The notes: generated by a model not told the origin, from the letters alone. A DNA stretch of 64,000 nucleotides from Durusdinium trenchii (GCA_963970005.1 CAXAMN010005335.1:639848-703847), one strand, 5' to 3'; counted from the stretch's first letter, positions 26,801 through 41,800 are shown. Numbers and translations are program-made.

Positions 26801-29800
26801 AAATCGCATTTTACAGTCAACTGATTGGATCTGATTGGCATGATGTAGAGGAACATTCACGGGGGATGTTCCACTTTCTTTGGTGGTTCTAAATTTCTAT
26901 GGCTATAGATGCAAGCACTGGATCGATGGCTCTTATGATGGCTCACAAGTCCATCTTGACTGCTGATGCGATGGGGAACGAGTCGGTGATTCCGGAAACA
27001 AGCCTTGCTCAACTACGACTTGGAGTCGGAAAAAACATGCTTTAAAACAAACGCCCAGTGCCTTGCAATGCTAGGGTGGCTGCTTGCAATGCCCGGTGGC
27101 TGAGCCGGGCACCTTGGTATTCTTGACATGTATTTTGGTCTGCAGAGCTGCAGGTGGCAATCAGGGCTTCCACCGCCACCTAGCGAAAGAGCCGGAACGA
27201 CTGCGGCTCGCAGCTGGACCAAGTCGGAGGTACGAACGACTGAATATCGAAAAGGAAGGTGCCTTTCCGTGGCTGAAGGTACCGAAAACATGCCTCACAA
27301 GACTGAAAGAGAAGGAGCACAGTACCACACAAAGGATCCATATCTAAGGATCTGTAGAGTCGAGGATCTCTCTCTCTATATATATATATATAGAGGATCT
27401 ATAGCTAGCTCACATCACTTGGTTGATGGTGCTGGGTGCGAAAGAAACAACAGCAGCAACAATAGCCACATTGACATACCAGCTATGGTCCTATTGTTCA
27501 ACAACATGCAGCAACAATAGCCACATATAGATCCTGTTGTGGTCTATATTCCAACTCCTGGTTGTGAATCTGAATCAATTGTAGACATGTAGGCCACTAG
27601 TTCCCTTTTCCGGGGTGCCGGTGCCGAACATTCACTGGATCAGCACTCTGTTGAAACTTCTGGTACCCTTTCTCACTTCAACTTGGATTTTGCTTCAGGA
27701 ACTGAAAACAAAAGGACAACAAAACCATTCCCCTGCCAGGGCGAAGGAAACATGGAAGCCCCACGGAACACCGGGGCTTCACCATGGGATGTTCCCCCAC
27801 CCCCAAACGAAAAAAGGACGTCACGTCACCTCCTGTCACTTGGAGCTGAAACCCACCGTGGCGGAACCGTTCGCCTGCAACGCCTTCCGATCCTCACAGG
27901 TGAGGATCCACATCCCTGGCGGCACCGGTGCCATCGGTCCGTCACGGTTGGGTGGACCGGTGGAGCTCGGAGCGGAGCGGAGCGGAGCGTCATGGAGGTG
28001 AGGGCGCTCTCTGAAGGTTTGGAGGCTCATGGACCCCTACGCACGGAACTAGAAGAAGCTACGGGTCGGTGGGCGTTTCGAAGGCATTGATCACAGAAAT
28101 GTCCTGGTCACGGGAAAGCACTCGAAAGCCCTAAAGCATCGCTGAAGACGTGTTTCTTCTTCAACGTGTGTATCCTGTTAGCCCAGCTTTATTGGGAGGC
28201 CTTGGAACAAAAAACTGGATCAGCACTGCAACAATCGTAAAATCGTCTCCCAACAGCCAACAGCTGGAATGAATCATGGACAAATATGGACAAATGAAGT
28301 ACAATGCAGACTCTTGATTGATAAATCATGATAACACCCTCCATATGAAGAGGTTATGTAAATATGTGTATACATCTCAGATATTCTTAGATTATCCATA
28401 TCTCGGGGGGTCCTAATCAACATATCTGCATCTTCGTTGATTTGATCACCTTCGGTCGCTGACGGCGAATCCGTCCTTCGTGTTTCTCCGCGCCCCCCCT
28501 TTCTTCGCCGGTCTCTTCCAGTCGACTGTGCGGGTTCCGACGCGCCTAGAAGAGTGAAGGCCAAGATGATCGAGACCCAATCGATGAGGTTCCAAACGCT
28601 GATGTACTCCCTCGATTCCGGGAGACATGAGCACCGCTGACGACCCAAAAGCCATCCGCACGGTGAGGAACAAACCAGCAGGTGCTGGAAGAGGTTCATG
28701 GTGTGATCCGGCATTGTGGCGGATGTTTCTTGGAGCCCAACTGTCAGACTCCTTCAAGGCCAATCTCCAAGAAACCATTACCAAGGTGGTATAACTACCA
28801 GCAGTCACAAAGGGGTGCCTATTGGAGGATAGGGGTGCCCATTATCCACTCACTTAGGGACTAAAAACCACCCCTTTGTGACTCCTGGTATAATGAACTG
28901 GGGTTTCTAGGTCTACAGGTTTTGGGTCTTTGGAACCTGTGACCTCACGGCCTGCCCCTCGAATTCGGGCGGCATTCCGACCTCGATTTCATGGGCAATG
29001 CCGATGAATTTGTTGCAAAGCAAAACAAGCAAAACACAAAGAACCTCTTTTTGTCTCTCTCCCTATCCCTCGGGCTCTCACTCTACACCCTTTCTGTGCC
29101 CCCCCCCCCAAAAGGCATCCCGGTAACTCATCAATCTCCTGCAAAACTCATCGATCAAACATTGACATAGCTCCGCGGAGTGGGGATGAGTGGGGGTCGA
29201 GTTGCTCCTTGCCCCATTAGGTCTTTGCAAATCCCATTCCCGCCCAGCTTGCTTCAGCTCGCGGGAGGGCCCCAACCACGGCACCACATGTCCTCGCCCC
29301 CCCCCAAAAAAAGAAGAACAACACCAACCATCACCAACCCCCCGTTTGCCGGCTCATTGGACCCCTCCAGGACACACCTCCGGGTCCGACCCTCCAGGTC
29401 CGACCCGCCCTCCAGGAACGTCTCGCCTCACCGAAGCATCCAACGTCTCACTCCCCACGACCGTCGCCCAAGGGGCCGGAAGAAGGACACGCATTTGCAG
29501 CGCCCCCGCACGCGCGTGGCCAGAAGTCCTCGGATACCGGGCAAGGAAAAATGACCGTCGCATGACGAAGACGTGGAAAAGGGGCCGTGGAACAACTCGT
29601 TCAAAGCAACATTGTTAGTTTGTGTGTTATGATGTTTTGTCAGGGGCCATGTTTCCATGTTACGGAGCCGAGGTGTAGATTCTTTCTGGTAAGTCTCAAC
29701 AGATGCCGCAATGGTTGTGCATGTCTGCTCCATCCCTCAGTCCCTGAGGCCATCCCTCAACCTTCACAACTTTGCAGAAATATGTCGCAGCCCAGCTTGG

Positions 29801-32800
29801 GTGGATCACTCCGAGAAAAGGGCATCAATGGACCCCGGCTGCAGGAAGAAGAGGTCAAATCTGGTCAATGCCAAATGTTGAATCACCAAACCCGCTTGAA
29901 AAACGTAGGTTTCTCTTCAACGATTGGCTTAGGGCCTAGATTGGCCTTTAGTGCCTTCTCTTCCTATACTGCCAGTCCTTTCCTTCTCGTTTCCTCCCAA
30001 GACCCTGTCTTTCTAAAAACCAAGAGACCACTGACGACTTCATAGACCTCCTCTATGAAGATTGTGAAAATGCCTGAGTTTCAAGGGGCCGGGGCCCTCC
30101 TTTCTCCAGTTTTTGATGTTTCTTGCATGAACACGTCGATGAACCACCGAAGATCCATGTTCTTGTGCGCTCGACAGTCTGCCGACCTTTCGTTTATCCA
30201 TACAGCTACGTAGTAACGAGTAACGATAGTACCTCTGTCATCAACCCAATAGGGGGCGCTCAGAAAGCCGAAACAGCCAGTGGTGATCGTGTGAAATAAA
30301 CTTTTGTACCAGCAACATGGCCCACTGGAAGATCTGTTCTCGTGTTCTTCTCTCCTGAGCTCTTCGCGATCTTGTCCATGCGAGATCGAGAGACCACCAA
30401 CAGAGGTTGAAGAACCAACCAACCCGAACTAGGCTATCCCGGGTTTCCTGGTAGGGTCCTATAGTTCGGGTCACAACCAACCTCTGTTGGAATGCCTGAC
30501 CCCTATGGGCTGACCGCGGCTGACCCCCCCGTCTAGACGCTAGCTATAGAGGCCTGAGGTCGCTCCAGATCGGGGCCCCGAGACCGTTTCGAACGAGGAC
30601 GTGGGACCCAGTGCATTGAGGAGACACCAGGTCTTCCGGCAAGGCATGAACATGGAGGTGACATGGACATGGTTTAGCTATGTTTTAGCTTATCTGGCTT
30701 GTGTGACGTAAGCCTTTTGTGTGTCTTTCAGTATTCTCTTGAAATTGGTGCTGACCTGGGGTCTGAAGACACAAATTACTAAGCCATACTAAGCTATAAG
30801 CCTACTATGCCTTTCATATCCTCGGGCACGGAGAAAACACCGAAAGAAACATATAACATATATACCTCGGACGTTCCCTCAGTCCCTTCAGCTGCAGATA
30901 CTCCCGAAGAATAGGATCTCCCAACAGAGTGGCCAAAGATTCGCATAAGGTGCCATCTTCAACGACCTGAGATACGAACCAACAAAAAACACCATAAGAC
31001 CTGTGTCTTTCCTGGTCGATTGTTGGTTTGGCATAGGGGTTGTCACGTCTTCAAAACGAGGAGCCACCGTCGCCCCACGAAAGTCAACCTCCTCATGGGC
31101 TCATGGACTCATGGATGGCATGGCCCCAAAAGGAAGACCATGAGTCTTCCGAAGACCAAAGAGGTGGTGCCATCCGCTTCTGTGATCTTCTCCAGGGAGT
31201 GTACAGGATGTCTTTTTCCTGTGATCTTTGGTGGCGAGGGCTTCATGGTCGACACGGGGGCTTTATCGTCTCTGAAGTCACGGCAGAACAGATTCACTCC
31301 TCACCAGTGGCGGGCCAGGGGATTTTCAATTCGTACACACCAACTTCCCCCCAAGTGGAAGGTCAAAGGAGCAGAACAGGAGCAGCAATGAGTGCTGCAA
31401 GTGCTGCAAAGGTCCTTTTCAAAGGTCAAGCATGCCTGTTTTCCGGAGCCTGTTGTTGTTGTTGTTGTTTGTTGTTGTTTGTTTGAGCAACATGGCTCCT
31501 GAAAAAGGGCTTGTGGCTCGCAACAAGAGGTGGTGTCCAAATAAGCGCTCGCTGCAACATCCATCGGCGGTCAGGTTATCCCGTCGGTGGTTAGTGATGG
31601 CCACCGAGTTCGATCTGCATAAATGGACATGAACAGCTTTTAGTTGATGCAAAACACACATCCAGTGATCCACTACCTGGGAACATGAATTCAGCCTTCC
31701 TTACTCCATTTTGCACCTGAATATACCATTTGTCACCCTTTTGTGCTCGTAATGGGTTTCATTCACCAGCATGTACCGCTGGCATCGAACTGAAGGGGCC
31801 ACATTCACCAGCTCAGCATGTGGACTAGCATGAGAACCTAAATATGTCCATGGACCTATTCTATCATAAATCCATTAAATATGTTTTGCCTGACACATGC
31901 CATCCATGGACTGTCAGTCTATTCTATCTTGTGTTGCCTCGTCAGAAAACACATCCCTTCGTTGTAATGGCGTCCATGACACGCCACACGTGCTCACTCC
32001 ATCACGGATGCATCGAGACACATAAAGGTGATCTGCTTCCAAATCCGCCCGGAACGGGCGAGGAGAAAGTGGATCCCGGTCACGGTCAGGATGTCGAAGT
32101 CAGGATTGTAGAGCACCATGGTAATCTGCCACCGGCTCTGGTCCAAGCATAGTCACGTGAAACACATCGTGAACAAGTATTGCTTCAGTAGACTCAGACC
32201 TCCTAACTGGAACACCCCCTGGCCAAGTACCTGAAGTGCATGGTGGAATCTCATCTGACGGAACTCACGACCAAACACAATGCCAAACACCATCTAAACC
32301 TCAAACATGTGGATAAGTTATGGCAACCGGCTTTGATTGAGTGGTATCAACGTCAGTTGCCCGAAACATGTTTCTTTGGTTCGTTCGGATTCCTATGAAG
32401 AACGTGAGTTCACAGCCACTGGTCGCATCATGTCCAATATCTCGACCATGAGGGCTTGTGTTATCTGAGGATAAAACACTCATCAAATCAAACTACTGAA
32501 TGGTCCCCTGGTCACCCCTGGTCAGTATGCATCTATTGCGCAATGTTCCCCAAAACGGGCAAAATAACACGGCATCATGTTTTGCGCTGGAGTTTCGTTG
32601 CGAAAAACACACAAAAACACATGGTCGGTTTGTCAATGAAGTTTCAAACCTAGGTCAGGATCCAAACATGGCATGGAAACAACTAGACTATGGTATGGTC
32701 ATTAGTGTGTTTCCACAGCTTCGATCAAGGACACCGGGGATGAACCGGCCTTCCAATGGTCTGTGTCTGAGGTGAGCCACGTGCTGTTTTCCAGCCAGGT

Positions 32801-35800
32801 GATGAGAGGCGTGGCATCTTCCATGGGGCTGAACCAAATCTGGGCACGAGAACGAGGCGTTGGGGGTGTCAACCATAGAGTGAGCTGGGCACTGATGATC
32901 CTTGGCAGATCAAATCAGGGTAACTTTTTGTGATCTACGGGGACGTTTTCACCAAAAATGACCCACAATGATCCACCAAACAACAATTGATTATACCCAT
33001 TAGTTATGTCGCGCGATGTCTGTGTGGTTTTGTTGTGCAGAAAACTACCGAACTTGGAACATTCCAGCATGTTGGAGCAACGGCTTGTGGTTTCAAGATC
33101 TTCCAGCACAGCCAGGTGAAACCTCACACAGCAACAACATGCACAAAAAAACACTGCACACCTGTAAACAGTTGCAACTTATAATCTTTGCTGGATTGGA
33201 CAACACGGCCTGGGAGGATGCACAAGTGCACTACCAACAGTAGTTTCTGGTGGTTCCGAGCTGAGAACTATCGGCTGTCTCACACACTCCCTTACACACA
33301 CACACTCACTCACTCGCTCGCTCCCTCCCTCCCTCCCTCACTTGTAGGAGACAGCGCTGACCAGGACTTAGGCTCAAAAAAAGCTAGCACGACGAGCAGG
33401 TATATTATGGAAGTGGCGTCCCACTTCCATATCCTCAGCTACATCGCCACCTTCGTTGACCAGGCACGGGTGTACCTTGCCTGCTCCTTTGCCGGGCAAT
33501 GTGCCAAGAAAAGTAGGTGGATAGTGTAAGATAGTGTAGGTTAGAACCCCTGGAAACGGGAGATGGCACACACACGCACACTGAGACGGTGAATTCAAAA
33601 AAACGAGGTTGCAGCCTAACAAGCCTCTAGAAGGGAACAAAAGTGATAGAAAAACAAAAGAAAACAGGAAAACGTGAACACAACTCCTAGTGCTGACACA
33701 TGCGCAGCGCCATACAGCGCCGAATCAGCGATTTCATATACCTAAATTACAGCATAGCAAGCCTTTGGAAAGGGAGAAAAAACAAAAGAAAACCGGAACC
33801 GAAAAAACATGACTGGGGACATTCCGGGCAAAAATGCCGAATGAAAGGCAAGTTAATCAAGAACCACCCTGTGTTTTGTCAGGAGAGCGTTGGGAACACG
33901 CAAAAAAACCGAGCATGTTTGGCGCAACCTGGATTAAGTACACCTAACAAGCCTCTAAGAAGGAAGGAAAATTCAGAGAAGAGAAGCGCCACCAAAAGGA
34001 AGGTTAAACAACTTGCATATTCCGTGCAAGAGTGCCACATGAACGGCAAATTAATCAAGAGCCACTCTGTGTTTTGTCAGGAGTGTGTTGGGAACACACA
34101 AAACAATCGAGTATGCCTGGCGCAACCTGGATTACACCTAACAAGCCTCTAGGAAGGAAGAAAAGCAGAGAAGAGAAGCGCAGCCAAAAGGAAGGTTAGA
34201 CAAATTGCATATTCCGTGCAAGAGTGCCACATGAACGGCGAATTATTCAAGAGCCACCCTGTGTTCCGACAGGAACTGTTGGGAACACACAAAAAAGCCG
34301 AGTATGTCCCGCGCAACGTGCATTACACCTAACATGCCTCTAGCAAGGGAGAGAAAGCAAACAAGAGAAATCCAGCCGGAAGGAAAACAAATGACTTCGA
34401 GGTAACCGAGGTGTGTGCCAAGTGGCAAATTAAGAACAATTAGTAACCGAAGCCAACATTGAACAATTGGATGTAATGGTTTATCGCGTGCGAAACGATT
34501 TCAGTGAGCTCTGCAACATAATTCTGGTTACTGAGGTGAGACGCTTTCCGGATCAAATTGAATAAAAAAATCTGCCCGATTCCTTTGTGGATATAAACAA
34601 TAGGACCTAGGAATTAAGGGCGCCCCTATCGGGGATCACCGAGCATACCGCAATGGGAAAATGTTGAAGCACACTTGAGAAAGATGCTCCAAGGAGCAAT
34701 ATTCAGAGTGGATCTTGTTGTGCATTAGCCCTTACATTTCTGCAATAGACGTGTGTACTAGCCCTTTACTGCACACAACGTAGGAGACAGTGTTGAGCAG
34801 CACTTAGGTTCACAGAAACTCAATCGAGCAGGTACGTGGAAGTGGACTCCACTTCCACATCCTCAGGTACATCGCCAGCTTCGTTGACCAGGCGACGATG
34901 TACCCTGCCTAGTCCCCTGCTGGACTTGCAGTTGGATAGTGTAGCTTAGAGCAGTTGGAAGTGTAGCTTAGAACCCCTGGACACAGTGGCGTCTTTGTTA
35001 GTGCCAGACTTGCATGGTCCCTGACACCCCCAGGTGAAACACTCACATACTACACTTCAACACATCAACAATCAGCTGGAACGTACTTCACACAAAGACA
35101 TCACCGCATCGGAAGCCATCGACCTGGCATCCCATAATTTACAACTCCTGCCTCATGCTCATCAACCACACCACACCTCGAACAGTTCTTATATGTTTTT
35201 ATGATTTGAAACTTCCGCCCACCGGCTCTTTCGGGAGGACTACCTTTATTTTGAACAAAAACATCCACCATATCTCGTTTGTTATACAACGTCTCTCGAC
35301 AAAAAATACATCAATGACACACATGCCTTTTGAACTACCGGAACCACACAATTCCTAGACTCAAACCAGGTGACTCCCAATCCCACATATTGATCCTGCA
35401 GAGACGGACCCATCCAATTCTTCCAAAATTGGAACGTTTGGAACGCCCCAAAATGGTTTGGCAAGGTATCCTGTTTCATCTTTTGAAGTGCTCAAGCATG
35501 GTCCAAGGGGCCGTTGCGTTCATGTCCTCCGTGAAATCCAGAAAGCCGATGTCAAAGTCGGTGGGTTGAATGAAGAAGTCCTTCCCTGCACATGCCCACA
35601 CCATTGATGCGACCCGGACAGCACAGGAATCATTACATTTTTACGGCAGTGGCTGGCTTCGCAACTGGATAAACAAGTTCAAATACATATTGTGCAATCT
35701 TGTGAGTTTGGCATGGAGGCTGATGCCAGAAACTACAAGAAGAAGTCTGATCCTATGCCAACACAATGAAAAACGGGCAGATGCAACAAAACCCTGCAAA

Positions 35801-38800
35801 AGAATAAACAATGAAGAACCTCATAAGAAACCACTTCACATGTTCCAGGGTCCATCACCTGACCCCCGCCTAATGCGGCGCAACTGTCTGCTGTCACGCC
35901 GGCGTCCTTTGCGCAAACAACTGCACAACTGGGTGAAACACAAACAATATACAATAAACATACAACAAACTCGAATCAAGAACAAGCACAGTCACCACAC
36001 ATGTTTGCAGTCCGAGGGTCAATGGCTTGGAACAAGTTGTAGTTGTCACATTGTGATGCCTGCGGCCAATGATTCATGGTACAGGCTTGTCCGTGCAAGT
36101 GCCAGTGCCGCATCTCTGAGCGTTCCAGAAAGCAAGCTGACATCCTGCCTTACACTGTTACAGGCGTTAGTCAAAGTCCTCGCTTTTTCACAGCCTTTGT
36201 AAAGTTCACAATGAAATGCAGGTTTCAAGAAATCAAGTGTACAACTGTACAACATCGGGGAAATATGCACTCCCGGGTCCCAGTTTGCCAAACATATGAA
36301 CCACGTCTTTGGAACACTTGATCCTTCAAACCCTGGAGGACGTGTCCTGAAGATGAAGAGAATCCATCGTTCCCGGCGTATACAAGTTTCTGTCCGGAAA
36401 CGTTCCCTACCAAAAACCAAACCCAGACACTCCGTGTGTGTGTGACATACCTCCCTACATTACTGGAATCAGGGTGGTTTTGGGGTCAATGAATCAGCAT
36501 ATCATATGTCCATGCGTGGAATGTCTGGGTAATAATGTCTAATGTCCTCACAAGGCCAGGCAAAGCTTCTCGGACCTTCGTCACTTTCTGCTGCGACAAC
36601 TTGATGGGACCAAGCTTGCCTGGGTTTTTCGCTGCGGGCAACATTTGACACTCAACTAGTGACAGAAACATCGCAAGGACATAACCCAATCCATTGTCAG
36701 CGTGCGATGTCAATGTTTGAGTAACATATGCCAAATTTTGTTGAGTAACATATGGCAAAGAGCAAGGCACCTCTATGACAACGTATGGCTTGCACTTCTA
36801 TTTTACACCTTCCAATACATGATTGTGCGTGTGTATGTGTGCGTGTGTGTCCCACACCTCTTTGGTCTCAGCGCCCTTTGCAGCAAGTTGCACCACCCCT
36901 ACTTGTTGAGTCAATCAACTACAGTACCCAAGCGTTTTTTGTTCAAAAAACATGTTTCATCATGGTTCATTGCCTGAGTGTGTGTGTGGGTTGCGTGGGA
37001 TTCTTTTGGAGCGCACTAGTCACTAGCCCAAGGGGAGGACCTTTCAGGCCAAATGAGGTCCGCCAACTGAATTTTGCATGCACATTGAACCATTAAGCAA
37101 CAAAAAAACTCATGACTCATTTTAAAAAAACATGCTATAGTGGAAAAAAGCATTCCCTAACACTCCATGCATGCCATATATATGCCTACATTGACCCCCC
37201 CAAACCACCCCAATGTAGGCAAATATGGCATACATGGAGTGTATGGGATTGGTTGTTCCAACAAGCTCGTTCCTTCACATGGTCACACGCAGATCCCACA
37301 ATCAGCTGAAAAAAGATGTTGATTTCTTGCAATCCTAAATTGAAACGAAAAGAATGGATAACAACAACAGAATGGGATGGATTGCCGCAGCTAGAGGCAC
37401 AAAAGAATGTCACCTTTGACGAACTGATGCATGATTCGGTCAAGGAATGCCACTCCCACTATCCAAGTGAAGTGCCCTTGGTTAACGACAAATACCTGAC
37501 TATCTTGAAGGCACAGATGTCATCTCACAGTCCCAAGGGCTCTTCGTTAAAATCCCGGCCTTACTGTGTGTTCTTGAGCTGTCCTGGGTCCTGAACTGGA
37601 GTGCTATGCTGTGCTCCGTACCAGGATTGATGGACAAGCACACTGTAAGGCTTGTAACACACACAGTAAACAATATGGCCAATAACGCGGATTCGGTTTG
37701 GCGGATTCCATGGTTGAGCGGTTGTTCGATGGTGAATCCGCCGACCCCGGTCGGTTCGGACGATGAACGAACGGGGCCAGCGTGTTCCGCGGAACGGGGG
37801 GACTCCAGCAACCGCTGGGCAATGTCAGTCGTTTGGGCGACGAAACCACCTGACCACTCCGGTCAACCTCGGTCGCGCTATTATATATATATATATGGTA
37901 CCCCCCCCCAAATGTATATTATATATATCCACAAATGTTCAGGAATAAAGACTAGACACGGTGGTGCATGCAAAAGCACAGTCCAATCTTTATATATATT
38001 TGTATTATTTCAATGCCTCATGAGATTCTTAGGGGTTTCAATGGGTTTCAATGGGTAACTGACCATTCTTACTATATAGGCCTCACGAACATATCCCAAC
38101 TTCTCAGAAACATGTTCACTTCCCAAAAAGATCTCCGTTGATCTGTGCACAGCCTCCAACCATCTCCGGCTGTTCTGCGTGTTGGAAGAAGCCCTCCCAC
38201 TTGTTCCGTACAAATTTGTTCAAAGTGCCAGCATTGGAATGCCGTGCCTCACTTGGGCGTGTTCCCTTAAGCTTACACAAGAGCTTATCTTATATTATGG
38301 AATTGCATGAGAATTTACATTCAATGATCGATAATCTTAACATGTCTTGGCATCTAGCAAACTCTATAGCTCTTATTTTTTTTTTCTGGATTTGCTTTCT
38401 GCAGCTGTGAGGCGGTTCGTCTCCAAGTAGATTTGTTTGTTGGGCGTACTGAGCGGTACCTGTCCAGGAAGCGGTTTCTCTCCTTCGGTGCGTGTTTCCA
38501 CCTGCCGCCACTCGTGTGGCGCGGCCTTCACCGGGTTCCATCCTTGCCATGAGACAAGGACATGGTTTCAGATGGTTTCAGACATGCGAAAGACCAGAAA
38601 AGTGAAACCTTCCCTGCAGAAACAGTGGGTGTGTCTTACAACTTGGGACACCTCCTAGGCAACGATCCCCCCTGGGTTTCGAAGGACGTAGACCATCGTA
38701 GACCAGAACGAACCCAGCCAGGGGCGAGATTTGGGGGGGTCTCCCCCTATTCAAAGATACACCCAAGTGCTTCCAAGCTTGTGCCTAGCAGGATCTCCCC

Positions 38801-41800
38801 TCTACAAATCACTGGCACTCCCAGCTTTCGAGGCTTGCCATTTCAGGTGGGTGTGCACATCATGAGCTTGGGCAGTGGACCAGCGGCATGAGTGGGCAAG
38901 TGCAAGTCAAACACCTTGGGAGAGGGCATCCCATGTTCAGATTTGTATCCATCATCCAGCCCTCTGCCTTCCCAGCAGATGTTGACATCTTCCATCACAG
39001 CTCTTCTGGAGCCATACCACTCATCAGCTCTTGAAGATTCCGAGGCCATACCACCTACGACCACCCATCAGCTGCCAAGGAACTGCAGTGAGAGTGGAGC
39101 CCTCAGAGACGGAAGTGCTCTGAGGCATGTAGATCGCTGCGAAGCCTGCACCCAGCGGCAGCATGCGGGTCCAAGGGGTTCTGCCGGTCCAACGGGCCGA
39201 GTTGGGAACGAAGATCTCAGCTGAAAGAGGTTCCATCCCCTTGAGACGATCCAATCGTACCGAACCTCAGGTACGGTGAGGACGGAGATGGACGGAGACT
39301 CTGTTATGTCAGGTACCAGGAGGGTCCAGTCGTACCTTCTGAGGAGGTACCTAGCTGGGAGGACCATGGCATGGCTCCCAGGTGCGGCACAGGTGGTGTG
39401 CCATGGTGGTGTCTATCAACGTCCCATGATGATTCGAAGGAGTGTAAGTTTGTCTTAGATATGTCCCTCTGCCACCAGGGGTTTGAACATCTGGTCTGGT
39501 TAGGTACGTGCTTCTGATCCGATACATAAGCGAAACATATCAGATGAGTCAGTGGTGGAGGAAAAAGACACCTCCCACATTAAAGGGTGGAACATCCACA
39601 TCTCCGAAACCACCGGCCACGTGGTCTATGAGTCATCAGTGACTTCCACCTAAAGCGGCTTCCACCGATCAGCCTCACTCTCTCCTCACGGCTTCCGCCG
39701 CAAACCGCGGTTCCAAGATGTTCCGATCGGGCGTTCTTCGATTCTCTTAGGCCTCTTTCGGTATCATACTCTAGGGATCCAGTCGTACCTTCTCAGAAGG
39801 TACTTGGACCGGACCCTCCAAACCTACATAGAGGTGTCTCATTTCACCTGCTGAGAAGGTACTTGGATCCCTAGGGATAGGGCTTTTGATCGCAGATCAC
39901 CGGCGATGATTTTGCCGTTACCAACCGAGAAAACTCGGCAAACCGTTATAAGCGGAGGCATGTCATAGTCAACGAGACCCACAAAAGCGCAAAAGCGGGT
40001 CATGGCAATACCGACTGGGCATGACCGACCTGGTGTGAACCCTACCAGGGTGCACACGGATGACTTTGATCCACCAGCCTAGAGAGAAACAAATATCCTA
40101 TACAGCTCGATCCAAAAACGAGCCGTTTCCATATCTTGGTGCCATGTCACATGGAGGGTCCCCTGTCACACGGAGGGTCTCACGGAAGGGGTCTGTTGAT
40201 GCCGCCTTGGGGAACGGTGACGAGTGACGACATGTTGAGCATGCTGCCAAAGCATACGATATGTGGGTCTGGGTCCGATAGTCCAAAAAGGGAACCAAAT
40301 CGACTTTGGTTGCTTTGCTCTTCACCTGTGACAGTGTCAAGCGTTCTGCATTCAAGATCCGCTTCGCCTAGGCGAAACCAGGAATAGAAGTCCGCAAAGC
40401 TATTGACCTCGGATGGCCAAGGACGGCCCCCATCGACCCCACAGTCACACCGCGCGGTACGGCCACACACGGACACGGACACGTTCGCCTCTTAGAGAAG
40501 CATCGCCATCGCCGCGGGAAAATCGATGTGTTGAAAGGGTCCCAAAAACATGTCCAATCGGAAGGATCAGGATGTACACCGCGCGGTACGGCCACACACG
40601 GACACGGACATGTTCGCCTCTTAGAGAAGCATCGCCATCGCCGGGGGAAAATCGATGTGTTGAAAGGGTCCCAAAAACATGTCCAATCGGAAGGATCAGG
40701 ATGTACAAAGAACAAAAGACGGCCTAGTAGCAATGCCTAAAAGCTACTAGTAGCTTCTTGCTAGCGATGCCCTTGGTTCCTAGTAGCTTCTTGTTCCTGA
40801 CATTGGATCAGGATGTACCAAAAACAAAAGACGGCCTAGTAGCAATGCCTAAAAGCTACTAGTAGCTTCTTGCTAGCGATGCCCTTGGTTCCTAGTAGCT
40901 TCTTGTTCCTGACATTGGATCAGGATGTACAAAAAACAAAAGACGGCCTAGTAGCAATGCCTAAAAGCTACTAGTAGCTTCTTGCTAGCGATGCCCTTGG
41001 TTCCTAGTAGCTTCTTGTTCCTGACATTGGAAGGATCAGGATGTACCAAAAACAAAAGACGGCCTAGTAGCAATGCCTAAAAGCCACTAGTAGCTTCTTG
41101 CTAGCGATGCCCTTGGTTCCTAGTAGCTTCTTGTTCCTGACATTGGATCAGGACGTACAAAAAACAACAAACGGCCTAGTAGCAATGCCTAAAAGCTACT
41201 AGTAGCTTCTTGCTAGCGATGCCCTTGGTTCCTAGTAGCTTCTTGTTCCTGACATTGGAAGGATCAGGATGTACAAAAACAAAAGACGGCCTAGTAGCAA
41301 TGCCTAAAAGCTACTAGTAGCTTCTTGCTAGCGATGCCCTTGGTTCCTAGTAGCTTCTTGTTTCTGACATTGGATCAGGATGTACAAAAACAACAGACGC
41401 CCTAGTAGCAATGTCTAAAAGCTACTAGTAGCTTCTTGCTAGCGATGCCCTTGGTTCCTAGTAGCTTATCAGGATGTACCAAAAACAAAAGACGGCCAAC
41501 ACCCTTGGGGTGGAGAAAAAAAGGCATACCACCAGCTTCTCTGCCAGAGATGTTTCAACCGAGTGGCGTCCTGGATGTTCTTGTTTCCAAAGGTGCCAAC
41601 ACCATTGAAGGCAAAATTGGCGTTCTCTTCCTTAGACCGGTGATGTCCGTTCGAAACGGGGCGTGCGTTCGAAACGGGGCGTTCGTTCTTCGGGAAACCT
41701 GACCCAGTTCGCTGGCGCCCATCGCACTTGCTTCGCGCTCGTGGTCACCACATTTGGCAGACCTGTTAGTTCGTAGTCAAAGGGAAGACCTGTTAGTCCA

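Noticed and set aside
29180-29618. Two overlapping plus-strand frames rich in Pro/Arg and one minus frame (ARAGALQMRVLL…)
   Set aside because: Open in three frames through a repetitive CCTCCAGG/TCCGACC tract. No phase-compatible exon for gene 1 was found between 32.0 and 29.1 kb.
35570-36202. 210-codon plus-strand open frame, the longest in the window
   Set aside because: It has no codon bias, no recognisable domain, and covers the antisense of a gene 1 exon whose splice sites and phase fit. Judged a shadow.
40368-40733. 121-codon minus frame and its plus-strand mirror across the 129-bp duplication
   Set aside because: Open only because the repeat period is divisible by three; both strands are equally open and no exon signals exist.
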